In this document: piece after piece, positions 17,804-26,587 of the stretch
Position numbering within the stretch: the first letter of the stretch is position 1
How the letters are laid out: each line of letters opens with the position of its first letter
Assembly: GCA_937959285.1 (NCBI GenBank)
Contig: CALGAR010000002.1
Span: 1-64,000 of the forward strand
Length of the DNA: 64,000 nt
DNA from: an uncultured Bryobacterales bacterium
Lineage (GTDB): Bacteria; Acidobacteriota; Terriglobia; Bryobacterales; Bryobacteraceae
Reading direction: 5' to 3'
The notes under the pieces: generated by a model
Database searches by the model: none
Seen by the model: the letters and a program-made list of their open reading frames with translations, nothing else
Told to the model about the DNA's origin: nothing
Translations under genes and position numbers: made by a program

Positions 17804-18235
17804 CTAGTTTGCCTTACGCGCGGACTGGTGCGCGACTAACTGCCAGCGTCCCCCACGCCAGTTGTAGACGTGCAGGAGAACCAGGGTCATGTCGTTCTTC
17901 TGACCGTTGGTCTCAGTGTTCACCGCAGCCTCGGTCGCCACGACGGCAACGTCGCCGTACAGCTTCACCTGCATCGGGCCGTGCTTAACGGCATTGTACT
18001 TCTGCTTGCCGGTCTTCATCGAAGCGATGTACTCCGCCTTGGTCTCGCGGCGTCCGTTGGAGTGCGTGTAAACCAGGTCGTCCCCAAGGACCTTGTCCAA
18101 CAGGGCGAAGTCCTGTTTGACGATCCCGGTAGCCCAGTCGCGCTCCGCCTGCATCACCGCTTCTTCCCGGCCTCCCGGAGCAGCGAATGCTACCGCCCCC
18201 GCCGCTATCGTACTCAGTAGTGTTCGTCGATTCAT
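17804..18235 (-). CDS. Exported SnoaL-like/DUF4440 (NTF2 fold) protein
   Basis: A 143-residue protein with a short Tat-like leader (MNRRTLLSTIAAGAVAFAAP), then an NTF2-like cone fold typical of DUF4440: EAVMQAERDWATGIVKQDF, LDKVLGDDLVYTHSNG and the final GRWQLVAHQSAR. Members are ketosteroid-isomerase-like proteins of mostly unknown role. The start ATG overlaps the TGA of acnA by four bases, implying co-translation with aconitase, but no functional link is known. Confidence 0.85.
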   Translation of the reverse strand: MNRRTLLSTIAAGAVAFAAPGGREEAVMQAERDWATGIVKQDFALLDKVLGDDLVYTHSNGRRETKAEYIASMKTGKQKYNAVKHGPMQVKLYGDVAVVATEAAVNTETNGQKNDMTLVLLHVYNWRGGRWQLVAHQSARKAN

Positions 18236-20913
18236 CGAGCTGGTACCTCCGCCCCGGCGATCTGCCGGAGCACGTAAGGCAATATTCCGCCGTTGCGATA
18301 GTACTCAGCTTCCTGAGGTGTGTCAATACGAACCTTGACCGTGAACGTCTTCTCCGTTCCGTCCGCCGCGACCGCACGCACAGTAGCCTTCCCGCCGGCG
18401 TTATTCACAGCCTCAACAACGCCCTCGACGGAGTAGGTTTCAAAGCCGGTCAAACCAAGCGACTCGCGTGATTGGCCGGACTCGAACTGCAACGGAAGGA
18501 CACCCATGCCGACCAGGTTGGACCGGTGAATTCGCTCGAAGCTTTCAGCGATGACGGCACGAACCCCGAGTAGACGAACTCCTTTCGCGGCCCAGTCGCG
18601 GGAACTCCCGGAACCGTACTCCTTGCCCGCGATAATCAGCAGCGGAACGCCCTCGGACTGATACCGGACAGAAGCGTCGTAAATCGTCATCACTTCGCCA
18701 GACGGGATATGCGTCGTCCAGCCGCCTTCCGTTCCCGGAGCAAGCTGGTTGCGCAGCCGGATGTTCGCTAGCGTGCCGCGAACCATTACCTCGTGGTTGC
18801 CGCGACGGGATCCGTACGAGTTGAAGTCCGCCGGCTTCACACCATGCTCCATCAGGTACTTCGCAGCTGGACTATTCAGCGCAATCGAACCCGCCGGGGA
18901 AATGTGGTCGGTGGTGATCGAATCTCCCAGCATCGCGAGGACACGGAGCCCGGACAGATCCTTCACCGACGTGGCCGGGTCAACCATGTCATCGAAGTAT
19001 GGCGGGCGCTTGATATAGGTCGAATTCGGGTCCCACTCAAAGAGATCCCCCGTCGGCGTCTTCATGCTCTTCCAGCTAGCGTCGCCCTCAAACACCTGGG
19101 AGTACTCCTTCTGGAAGAGATCCTTGCGGACCGCCTTGCGGATGGTTTCCTGAATCTCCGCTTCCGTCGGCCAGATGTCGCGCAAGTACACCGGTTCGCC
19201 ATTCTTCCCCGTACCGAGCGGCTCGTTCTCAAGGTCGATGTCCACGCGGCCCGCGATTGCGTAGGCGACAACCAGCATCGGAGAGGCCAGGTAATTGGCG
19301 CGAACCAGCGGATTGATTCTCCCCTCGAAGTTCCGGTTTCCGCTCAGCACTGCGGCCACCACCAGGTTTTCCTTTTGCACCGCATTAGCTACAGGCTCCG
19401 GCAGCGGACCGCTATTGCCAATGCAGGTCGTGCATCCGTACCCCACCAGGTGGAACTTCAGCGCCTCCAGATAGGGCATCAGGCCGGCCTCCTGGTAGTA
19501 GTCCGTAACAACCTTCGAGCCCGGCGCAAGACTCGTCTTTACCCATGGCTTCGTTTGCAGTCCACGCTCGACGGCCTTTTTCGCAAGCAGTCCGGCGCCG
19601 ATCATGACCGAAGGGTTCGAGGTGTTCGTGCAACTCGTGATCGCGGCAATCACAACCGCACCGTCTGCGATCTCTGCCTTGGCGCCATCGACCTGAATTT
19701 CGGCCTTGCGTGTATCATTGCCCAACGTCTGGAAGAAGTTCTTCTTCACGTCGGGCAGATTGATCCGGTCCTGAGGCCGCTTCGGCCCGGCCATCGACGG
19801 AACAACGGTTCCCAGGTCCAGCTCAAGCGTCGAAGTGTATTCCGGCTCGGGCGACTCGGCAGTCAGGAACATTCCCTGGGTCCGGAAGTAGGTTTCAGCC
19901 AGGTCAATCAGCTCCTTCGGGCGGTTGCTCATATCCAGGTAATCGAGGGTCTGCTGATCGACCGGGAAGAAGCCGATAGTCGCGCCGTACTCGGGAGCCA
20001 TATTCGCGATCGTGGCGCGATCCGCAAGAGAGAGCTTTGCGACGCCGGGACCGTAGAACTCCACAAACTTGCCCACGACCCCCAGCTTCCGGAGCATCTG
20101 CGTCACGGTCAGTACGAGATCGGTTGCCGTGGCGCCAGGCCGGAGCTCACCGTAGAGACGGAATCCAATGACCTCCGGCAGCAGCATGGAGATAGGTTGC
20201 CCGAGCATGCACGCCTCGGCCTCAATTCCGCCAACGCCCCATCCAACGACGCCGAGGCCGTTGATCATCGTCGTGTGAGAGTCCGTACCCATCACACTGT
20301 CCGGATACACGACCGTCTCACCATTGCGGCTCTCGGAAAATACCACGGGAGCGAGATATTCGAGGTTTACCTGGTGCACGATGCCAGTGCCCGGCGGCAC
20401 AACCCGGAAATTCTGAAAAGCCGTTTGCCCCCAGCGCAACAGAGCGTAACGCTCCTGATTCCGCTGGAACTCGAGGAGCGTGTTATCCAGGAAAGCGTTT
20501 TTCGTACCGAATTCGTCTACTTGTACGGAGTGGTCAATGACCAGGTCGGCCGGAATGAGCGGGTTTGCCTTCTTTGGATCGGCATTCATCTTCTTCAGCG
20601 CATCGCGCATCGCCGCAAGGTCAACCACGCAGGGCACGCCTGTGAAATCCTGCATCAGTACGCGGGCAGGACGAAACTGAATTTCCCGTGCCGGCGCATT
20701 CCGATCCCAGGCTGCGACGTATTCAATTTCGGAACGCTTCACAATGCGCCCGTCTTCGTGCCTGAGCAGGTTCTCCAGCAGCACTTTGACGGAGATGGGA
20801 ACGCGCTGCAAATTAAAGCCGGCCTTCTCGAGCGCATCGAGCCGGTAAATGCGATAGGATCTGCCGGCAACGGAGAGAGTGGCAGCCGAGCCGAATGAGT
20901 TCGTGGTGTCCAT
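18232..20913 (-). CDS. acnA: Aconitate hydratase A
   Basis: An 893-residue aconitase, the full length for the AcnA class. It interconverts citrate and isocitrate in the TCA cycle. Visible hallmarks are the MGTDSHTTMINGLGVVGWG region, the [4Fe-4S] cysteine ligands in ITSCTNTSNPSV and GCTTCIGNSGPL, and the C-terminal swivel domain with GKEYGSGSSRDWAAKG. GAGG lies before ATG 20913. It is 56 nt downstream of argS and four-base-overlapped with the DUF4440 gene, so the three may be cotranscribed; sdhCAB is just upstream on the same strand. Confidence 0.97.
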   Translation of the reverse strand: MDTTNSFGSAATLSVAGRSYRIYRLDALEKAGFNLQRVPISVKVLLENLLRHEDGRIVKRSEIEYVAAWDRNAPAREIQFRPARVLMQDFTGVPCVVDLAAMRDALKKMNADPKKANPLIPADLVIDHSVQVDEFGTKNAFLDNTLLEFQRNQERYALLRWGQTAFQNFRVVPPGTGIVHQVNLEYLAPVVFSESRNGETVVYPDSVMGTDSHTTMINGLGVVGWGVGGIEAEACMLGQPISMLLPEVIGFRLYGELRPGATATDLVLTVTQMLRKLGVVGKFVEFYGPGVAKLSLADRATIANMAPEYGATIGFFPVDQQTLDYLDMSNRPKELIDLAETYFRTQGMFLTAESPEPEYTSTLELDLGTVVPSMAGPKRPQDRINLPDVKKNFFQTLGNDTRKAEIQVDGAKAEIADGAVVIAAITSCTNTSNPSVMIGAGLLAKKAVERGLQTKPWVKTSLAPGSKVVTDYYQEAGLMPYLEALKFHLVGYGCTTCIGNSGPLPEPVANAVQKENLVVAAVLSGNRNFEGRINPLVRANYLASPMLVVAYAIAGRVDIDLENEPLGTGKNGEPVYLRDIWPTEAEIQETIRKAVRKDLFQKEYSQVFEGDASWKSMKTPTGDLFEWDPNSTYIKRPPYFDDMVDPATSVKDLSGLRVLAMLGDSITTDHISPAGSIALNSPAAKYLMEHGVKPADFNSYGSRRGNHEVMVRGTLANIRLRNQLAPGTEGGWTTHIPSGEVMTIYDASVRYQSEGVPLLIIAGKEYGSGSSRDWAAKGVRLLGVRAVIAESFERIHRSNLVGMGVLPLQFESGQSRESLGLTGFETYSVEGVVEAVNNAGGKATVRAVAADGTEKTFTVKVRIDTPQEAEYYRNGGILPYVLRQIAGAEVPAR

Positions 20914-20969
20914 GGATAGCCTCTACAAATTTATCTGGTGCCATTCCCGCCCCAGGTCACGGAGCGGCC

Positions 20970-22922
20970 CTACATGTAATCAGGAATCTCAATGCCCAGG
21001 ATGCCGAGCGTGCGCTCGAGCTGCGAGCGGAAGTAGCTGGTCATCCAGAGCAGGAACATCTTCTTCTCGCGATTCTCCTCGTGGATCACGGGATACTCGT
21101 GATAGAAGGTATTGAACGCCTGAGCAAGTTGAAAAGCATACTTAGCTACGTGACTGGGCTCACCGGAAGCGATGGCCCGTTCCACTGCCGAACCAGATTT
21201 GGAAGCCGCCAGCAGCAGCTGCCAGAAGTCATCGGACGCTAACTGCCGCCCCATCGCTTCACAATCCAGTTCCTTGGAAAAGTCCGGAAGCGTTTCGCCG
21301 CGCTCTTCGAGCTTACGCAGAATATTTCGGGCTCGTACTGCCGCATACTGCACGTAGGGGCCTGTCTCGCCCTCGAAACTCAACGCTTCCTGGAAATCGA
21401 ACGCGATCACGGAGTTCCTCGTGTACTTCAGCATGAAGTACCGGAGAGCGCCTGTAGCGATCTGCGTCGCGACCTTCCGCCGCTCTTCAGGAGGAGCCTC
21501 GGGGTGCCGAGCATCCACTTCCCGGAGAGCCGTTTCAATCAGCTTATCGATCAAATCGTCGGCTTTGACCCCTAGCCCCTTACGCCCCGATACTTCGACG
21601 TACGGCCGCCGCTTGTCCTCTTCCGACAGCTCAATGCCGAGTTCCGCGCAGGTCCGGGGCGACAGCGCCACCATTTCGTAGGAGAAGTGGATCGACCGTT
21701 CGGCCTGCTCCTGGTAGCCGAGCGCCCGGAGCCCCGCCACTACTACGTTCTGCAAGTAAGACTGCCGGGAGTCGATCACGTTATACACCTTGTAGCCGCC
21801 GCCAAAGCTCGGAGCCTTCTCCTCCTGCGGAGTGTCGGTCGAAACCCACAGCGGATGTCCGCTTGGGTAGTCGAGCAGCCTGCGGTAATAAAAGTCCTTC
21901 CCAAGCAGCCCGAATTTCCAAAGCTGATAGGCGATGTCCTTGCCGACGTAGGTCACGGTCCCGTTCGACCGGACAATAACTTTGCTGTCGTCCTCCGCGG
22001 CTTCGCCCTCTTCCTTGAACGCGCTGCCGGGCATCACCCAGCAGCCCTTATTCTTCCCCTCCGTCTCAAAATAGATCGCTTTCCGCTCTTTGAGCTGTTC
22101 AAACGCCGTGGCCCAAAACTTCAGGTGGAGAATTTCGCTCTCGCGGGGCAGCACATCGTATTCGATGCCGAGCCGCAGCATCGTGTTCAGATGCGCCATG
22201 ACAATGCGGTCCGCAACTACGTTGCCTAGCTCCGCAATCTCACCGGCCCCGCTCTCGATCGCGTGCAGCGTATCCTGGCGCCACTTCAGCGCTTCGGGAT
22301 TCTCCGCGTAGTATGCGGAGACGCGTGCATAGAGGTCCCAGCAGAGATAGTCGAAGCGATCCTGCTTCGCCAGCTCCCTCACCTCGTCAACTCTTTTCTT
22401 TTCGAGGAAATGGAACCCGGCAACGACATCGGCCACCTGGACGCCGGTGTTGTCGATGTAATTCTGTACTTCGACGCGATAGCCGGCGGAACGCAGCATT
22501 CGGACAAACGTATCTCCCAGCACTGCGTTCCGCAGATGCCCGATGTGCGCCGCTTTGTTCGGATTGATGTTGGTATGCTCGACGATAATCTTGCGGCCGT
22601 CCGCTTCCCGTGCCGGCGGTTCAGGCTGCAGAAGCCGCTCCCCGTAGTACGCCCGGTCGATGCGCAGATTGATATATCCGTTACCGGCTACTTCGAGAGA
22701 GGCGATCCCTTCGATCCCGCTCAAATCCGCCGCAATCTGTGCCGCAATAACCTTCGGAGGCTGCTTCAGATGCTTTGCAAGCTGAAAGGCCACCGGGAGG
22801 GCCAGTTCGCCAAATGCAGCCTGCTTCGGCTGCTCAAGACCGACAGGAATGTCAACAGAATACCGATTCCGGATATAGTCGGAAACTCGTTCGAGAACTC
22901 GCTTTTCAATGAGATGGAACAC
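20970..22922 (-). CDS. argS: Arginyl-tRNA synthetase
   Basis: A 650-residue class I synthetase charging tRNA-Arg. The N-terminal ArgRS additional domain (about 1-85), the HIGH motif as HIGHLRN in NPNKAAHIGHLRNAVLGD, a divergent KMSKS-like region (SGRKGLGVKADDL) and the C-terminal anticodon-binding DALR domain (FETGPYVQYAAVRA-type region to the end) are all seen. Start is GTG 22922. There is no Shine-Dalgarno; instead TATACT lies 8 nt upstream, centred in an 8-bp inverted repeat, so the mRNA may be leaderless or controlled by an operator. It lies between sdhB and acnA. Confidence 0.96.
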   Translation of the reverse strand: MFHLIEKRVLERVSDYIRNRYSVDIPVGLEQPKQAAFGELALPVAFQLAKHLKQPPKVIAAQIAADLSGIEGIASLEVAGNGYINLRIDRAYYGERLLQPEPPAREADGRKIIVEHTNINPNKAAHIGHLRNAVLGDTFVRMLRSAGYRVEVQNYIDNTGVQVADVVAGFHFLEKKRVDEVRELAKQDRFDYLCWDLYARVSAYYAENPEALKWRQDTLHAIESGAGEIAELGNVVADRIVMAHLNTMLRLGIEYDVLPRESEILHLKFWATAFEQLKERKAIYFETEGKNKGCWVMPGSAFKEEGEAAEDDSKVIVRSNGTVTYVGKDIAYQLWKFGLLGKDFYYRRLLDYPSGHPLWVSTDTPQEEKAPSFGGGYKVYNVIDSRQSYLQNVVVAGLRALGYQEQAERSIHFSYEMVALSPRTCAELGIELSEEDKRRPYVEVSGRKGLGVKADDLIDKLIETALREVDARHPEAPPEERRKVATQIATGALRYFMLKYTRNSVIAFDFQEALSFEGETGPYVQYAAVRARNILRKLEERGETLPDFSKELDCEAMGRQLASDDFWQLLLAASKSGSAVERAIASGEPSHVAKYAFQLAQAFNTFYHEYPVIHEENREKKMFLLWMTSYFRSQLERTLGILGIEIPDYM

Positions 22923-22950
22923 TGAAACGTAGTATAGCAGTCACGTTTCA
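22923..22950. promoter_or_regulatory. 8-bp inverted repeat around the argS -10-like box
   Basis: TGAAACGT (22923-22930) and ACGTTTCA (22943-22950) are perfect inverted copies separated by 12 nt. On the minus strand the spacer contains TATACT (22931-22936), which ends 8 nt before the argS GTG. This is a candidate operator, or, in read-through RNA from sdhB, a hairpin covering the argS start. Confidence 0.55.
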
Positions 22951-22984
22951 AGCATCCCGTGCATACGCAGGTTGAGGCGTGAAC

Positions 22985-23758
22985 TCATCCTTGGGATGCC
23001 AGAACCGGCTCTTCCCCTTCCACCCACTTCGCCCGCAGGAAGTCCCGGTTCATAAACGCGATCACTTCCAGACGGATCGACTTCGGGCATACGGCCTCGC
23101 ACTCCCCGATGTTCGTGCAGTGACCGAAGTTTTCGATATTCATCTGTGCAATCATTCTCTCCGCCCGCTCGTAGCGTTCCGGCTGACCTTGCGGAAGCAG
23201 ATTGAGGTGAGAGATCTTCGCTCCGGTAAACAGAGCGGCGGAGGCATTCGGGCACATGGCGACACACGCCCCGCAGGCGATGCAGGCGGCGGCGTCCATC
23301 GCCATCTCCTGCTTCTTCTTCGGCACGGGGATTGCATTGCCATCTGGAGCGCTGCCGGTCGGGACAGAGATGTAGCCGCCCGCGGCAATGATCCGGTCGA
23401 AGGCGCTGCGATCCACGACAAGATCCTTCACGACCGGAAATGCCTTTGCCCGCCAGGGCTCAAGCCACAGTTCATCGCCGTCCTTGAAATGGCGCATGTG
23501 GAGCTGGCATACGGTAGTCCCGCGCTGAGGCCCGTGAGCGACACCGTTGATCATGAAGCCGCAGGAGCCACAGATGCCCTCCCGGCAATCGTGATCGAAC
23601 GCGATCGGATCCTCACCGCGCAGGACAAGCTGCTCGTTGAGGACGTCCAGCATTTCGAGGAACGACATATCCTCGTTAACGTTCTTCGCCTCGTAGCGCA
23701 CCATCTGCCCCTTTTCTCCGGGGCCCTTCTGTCGCCACACATGAAGGATGAGATTCAT
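22985..23758 (-). CDS. sdhB: Succinate dehydrogenase/fumarate reductase iron-sulfur subunit
   Basis: A 257-residue iron-sulfur subunit. The [2Fe-2S] ligands are in CREGICGSCGFMING and VCQLHM. The other clusters are bound by CIACGACVAMCP and CTNIGECEAVCPKSI. It passes electrons from SdhA to the membrane subunit. It is the last gene of the sdhC-sdhA-sdhB operon, 14 nt after sdhA. The C-terminal ferredoxin-like region has the alanine-rich insertion (PNASAALFTGAKISHL) common in Bacillus-type enzymes. Confidence 0.95.
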   Translation of the reverse strand: MNLILHVWRQKGPGEKGQMVRYEAKNVNEDMSFLEMLDVLNEQLVLRGEDPIAFDHDCREGICGSCGFMINGVAHGPQRGTTVCQLHMRHFKDGDELWLEPWRAKAFPVVKDLVVDRSAFDRIIAAGGYISVPTGSAPDGNAIPVPKKKQEMAMDAAACIACGACVAMCPNASAALFTGAKISHLNLLPQGQPERYERAERMIAQMNIENFGHCTNIGECEAVCPKSIRLEVIAFMNRDFLRAKWVEGEEPVLASQG

Positions 23759-23772
23759 CGATTACCTCGAAC

Positions 23773-25686
23773 TTACTTATAGCTGCGCTGCGAAGGAAGC
23801 ACGTATTCGAACTTCAGCGGCTCCTTGTGTAATACCGGCGCCTGATTCTCGCCCCGGTACTCCCACGCCGCTACGTAGCAGTAGTGCTCATCATCACGCA
23901 GGGCCTCTCCATCGGGAGTCTGGTACTCCTCCCGGAAATGACCGCCACAGGACTCATTCCTATGCAGCGCATCAAGGCACATCAGCTCAGCCAGCTCGAA
24001 AAAGTCTGCGACCCGGCCGGCGCGTTCCAGAACCTGATTCAGCTCCGTACCGCTGCCAACGACGGCTGCGTTCTGCCAGAACTCCTCGCGCAGCTCGGGA
24101 ATCTTCGCCAGACACTTCTTCAGCCCCTGCTCATTTCGAGCCATGCCGCAGTAATCCCAGAGCAGCTTCCCAAGCTCGCGATGATACGCGTCGACGCTCT
24201 TCTTGCCTTTGATGGACAACAGCTTCCGGACCCGTTCATTGACTTCGCTTTCGCAGCGCTTGAACTCGGCGTGACTGGTGTCCACCTTTTCGATCTTGGC
24301 CGAAGCCAGGTAGTTTCCGATTGTGTACGGTATAACAAAATACCCGTCCGCGAGCCCCTGCATGAGCGCGCTCGCGCCAAGCCGGTTGGCGCCGTGATCC
24401 GAAAAGTTGGCTTCACCCAGGACGAACAGGCCGGGGATCGTGCTCATCAGGTGGTAGTCCACCCACAGGCCGCCCATCGTGTAATGAATCGCCGGGTAAA
24501 TTCGCATCGGCACGGTATACGGATCCTCGCCGGTGATCCGCTCGTACATTTCGAAAAGGTTGCCGTACCGGTCCGCGATTGTCTTCTTGCCCAGACGCCG
24601 GATCGCGTCGCTAAAGTCCAGATAGACGCCCAAGCCACCCGGTCCAACGCCGCGGCCTTCATCGCACACCGCCTTCGCTGCGCGCGAAGCCACGTCGCGA
24701 GGCACCAGGTTGCCAAAGCTCGGATAGCGCCTCTCCAGATAGTAGTCCCGTTCGTTTTCCGGAATCTGGTCTGGAGGACGCGTGTCGCCCGGCTTCAGCG
24801 GAACCCAGATGCGCCCGTCGTTGCGAAGCGACTCCGACATCAGTGTCAGCTTGCTCTGATAATCCCCGGAGACCGGAATACAAGTGGGATGGATCTGGGT
24901 GAAACAGGGATTCGCAAACGCGGCACCCCGCTTGTAAGCGCGCCAGATTGCGGTTGCATTCGACCCCTTGGCGTTCGTCGACAGGAAGAACACGTTGCCG
25001 TAGCCGCCAGTAGCGAGAATCACTGCGTCCGCAACGTGCGCGTCGATCTTGCCCGTAATCAGGTTTCTGGTGATGATACCCCGGGCCCTGCCGTCGATCA
25101 CAACGAGATCCAGCATCTCGGTCCGGGGGATCATGGTCACACGCCCGAGCGAGACCTGACGCTGCAGCGCCTGATAGGCGCCGAGAAGCAACTGCTGGCC
25201 CGTCTGCCCCCTTGCGTAAAAGGTTCGCGAAACTTGTGCTCCGCCAAACGACCGGTTCGCCAATGTGCCGCCGTACTCCCGCGCAAACGGGACACCCTGC
25301 GCGACACACTGGTCAATGATGTTCACGCTGATTTGCGCCAGCCTGTAGACGTTGGCCTCGCGGGCGCGGAAATCTCCGCCCTTTACCGTGTCATAGAAGA
25401 GGCGGAATATGCTGTCCCCGTCGTTTTGATAGTTCTTCGCCGCGTTAATGCCGCCCTGAGCGGCGATGCTGTGCGCGCGCCGGGGAGAGTCCTGAAAGCA
25501 GAAGCACTTGACGTTGTAGCCAAGTTCCCCCAGGGTGGCGGCTGCGGAAGCGCCCGCCAGACCGGAGCCAACGACAATCAGGCTGTACTTCCGCTTGTTA
25601 GCTGGATTCACCAGCTTCATCTCAAAGCGGGCCTTGTCCCATTTCTGTTCAATCGGACCACCCGGGATCCTGGAATCGAGTTCCAT
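23773..25686 (-). CDS. sdhA: Succinate dehydrogenase/fumarate reductase flavoprotein subunit
   Basis: A 637-residue flavoprotein that oxidises succinate to fumarate. The FAD dinucleotide-binding GSGLAGASAAATLGELGY, the FAD-linking histidine context RRAHSIAAQGGINAA, the substrate-binding IHPTCIP, catalytic-site SFGNLVPRDVASRAAK and HYTMGGLWVDY are all present. The length and motifs fit the Bacillus-like (single-cytochrome-subunit) class. Gaps of 16 nt from sdhC and 14 nt to sdhB indicate one operon. Confidence 0.96.
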   Translation of the reverse strand: MELDSRIPGGPIEQKWDKARFEMKLVNPANKRKYSLIVVGSGLAGASAAATLGELGYNVKCFCFQDSPRRAHSIAAQGGINAAKNYQNDGDSIFRLFYDTVKGGDFRAREANVYRLAQISVNIIDQCVAQGVPFAREYGGTLANRSFGGAQVSRTFYARGQTGQQLLLGAYQALQRQVSLGRVTMIPRTEMLDLVVIDGRARGIITRNLITGKIDAHVADAVILATGGYGNVFFLSTNAKGSNATAIWRAYKRGAAFANPCFTQIHPTCIPVSGDYQSKLTLMSESLRNDGRIWVPLKPGDTRPPDQIPENERDYYLERRYPSFGNLVPRDVASRAAKAVCDEGRGVGPGGLGVYLDFSDAIRRLGKKTIADRYGNLFEMYERITGEDPYTVPMRIYPAIHYTMGGLWVDYHLMSTIPGLFVLGEANFSDHGANRLGASALMQGLADGYFVIPYTIGNYLASAKIEKVDTSHAEFKRCESEVNERVRKLLSIKGKKSVDAYHRELGKLLWDYCGMARNEQGLKKCLAKIPELREEFWQNAAVVGSGTELNQVLERAGRVADFFELAELMCLDALHRNESCGGHFREEYQTPDGEALRDDEHYCYVAAWEYRGENQAPVLHKEPLKFEYVLPSQRSYK

Positions 25687-25702
25687 TCAGTCACTCCCGC
25701 AA

Positions 25703-26425
25703 CTAACGAACGATTCCGAGCATTACAGCAATCGGAATCGAAATGTATCCAATGAAAAGGATCAGGCTGAAAACGGACGCAAAGCGCTGAAGCCGGGGCG
25801 ACAGCCGGGAATGATTCAATCCGACCGTCTGAAACATGCTCCACAGCCCGTGCCGGAGGTGCAGCATGAGCAGCGCCATGGCAAAGATATATGCTCCGGA
25901 TACGATCGGGTTCTGGAATCCTGCCACGACGTTTTCATACGGCGCGGGGATCACGTGCCCGTCCACCGTTTGCGTCGCAAACTGCCGTCCCTGCCATCCC
26001 ATCGCATTTCCCAGCGTGAAATGCAGCAGGTGATAGACCACAAAGGCGCCGATGATCGGCCCGCTCCAGATCATCGTTCTGGAGGCGTAGCTGGACTTGA
26101 CCCGATTCCACTTCCGGTAACCCTCCGGACGCGCTGCTTTTGCCCTGATCGCAAGCTGGACGGAAGCCGTAATGTGCAGGATGACGGCAGCCAGCAGGAT
26201 GATCCGCGCCGACCAAAGCAACGCCGGGTTGCTATGAAGCGTGGCCCCGTAGGCGTTCATGACCTCAGGCCCCAGAAAAACCTGAAGATTGCCGATCAGG
26301 TGGCCCACCACGAATCCGAATAAGGCCACCCCCGTGACGGCGACGATTACCTTCTTGCCATTCGTAAGGCCATAGAACCGTAGGGCGCGGTTCGCTTTGG
26401 ACTGGGTAACCGCTACAGCGCTCAT
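25703..26425 (-). CDS. sdhC: Succinate dehydrogenase cytochrome b558 subunit
   Basis: A 240-residue membrane subunit with five hydrophobic helices (for example KVIVAVTGVALFGFVVGHLIG, SARIILLAAVILHITASVQL, GAFVVYHLLHFTLG). Conserved His residues within the helices (GHLIG, LHITA, YHLLHFTLG) are candidate haem b ligands. This single large cytochrome b subunit replaces the SdhC/SdhD pair, as in Bacillus. It anchors SdhAB and reduces quinone. GGGGGAT precedes ATG 26425, and the leader carries a strong hairpin. Confidence 0.93.
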   Translation of the reverse strand: MSAVAVTQSKANRALRFYGLTNGKKVIVAVTGVALFGFVVGHLIGNLQVFLGPEVMNAYGATLHSNPALLWSARIILLAAVILHITASVQLAIRAKAARPEGYRKWNRVKSSYASRTMIWSGPIIGAFVVYHLLHFTLGNAMGWQGRQFATQTVDGHVIPAPYENVVAGFQNPIVSGAYIFAMALLMLHLRHGLWSMFQTVGLNHSRLSPRLQRFASVFSLILFIGYISIPIAVMLGIVR

Positions 26426-26448
26426 TTTGGGATCCCCCGTAGAACTCA

Positions 26449-26487
26449 GAAGCGCGGGGAGCGCCGTGCGGGCGCACGCCCCGCTTC
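26449..26487 (-). promoter_or_regulatory. Hairpin in the sdhCAB leader
   Basis: GAAGCG (26449-26454) pairs with CGCTTC (26482-26487), and an inner GCGCC (26461-26465) pairs with GGCGC (26471-26475) around a 5-nt loop. It lies 24-62 nt before the sdhC start in the expected mRNA, downstream of the TACAAT box at 26509-26514. A role in translation or stability is possible. Confidence 0.4.
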
Positions 26488-26508
26488 CACGATGACTGCG
26501 AAATTCCT

Positions 26509-26514
26509 ATTGTA
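26509..26514 (-). promoter_or_regulatory. Candidate -10 for sdhCAB
   Basis: TACAAT on the minus strand, 84 nt before the sdhC start, gives a leader of about 75 nt. No good -35; an imperfect CTGTC/GACAG repeat lies upstream. Confidence 0.35.
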
Positions 26515-26587
26515 CGCAAATTCTTCTGTCGGACAGTAACGAAGGGAAATGTTTGCGGAAAGGATGATTTTGGTCAGCAGCCCGCCC

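Noticed and set aside
18793..20898. 701-residue open frame antisense to aconitase
   Set aside because: A shadow of acnA: it runs opposite a fully conserved gene, has no ribosome-binding site and no recognisable domain; high GC creates such frames.
23884..25755. 623-residue open frame antisense to sdhA
   Set aside because: Opposite a canonical flavoprotein subunit, no family motifs, no start signals.
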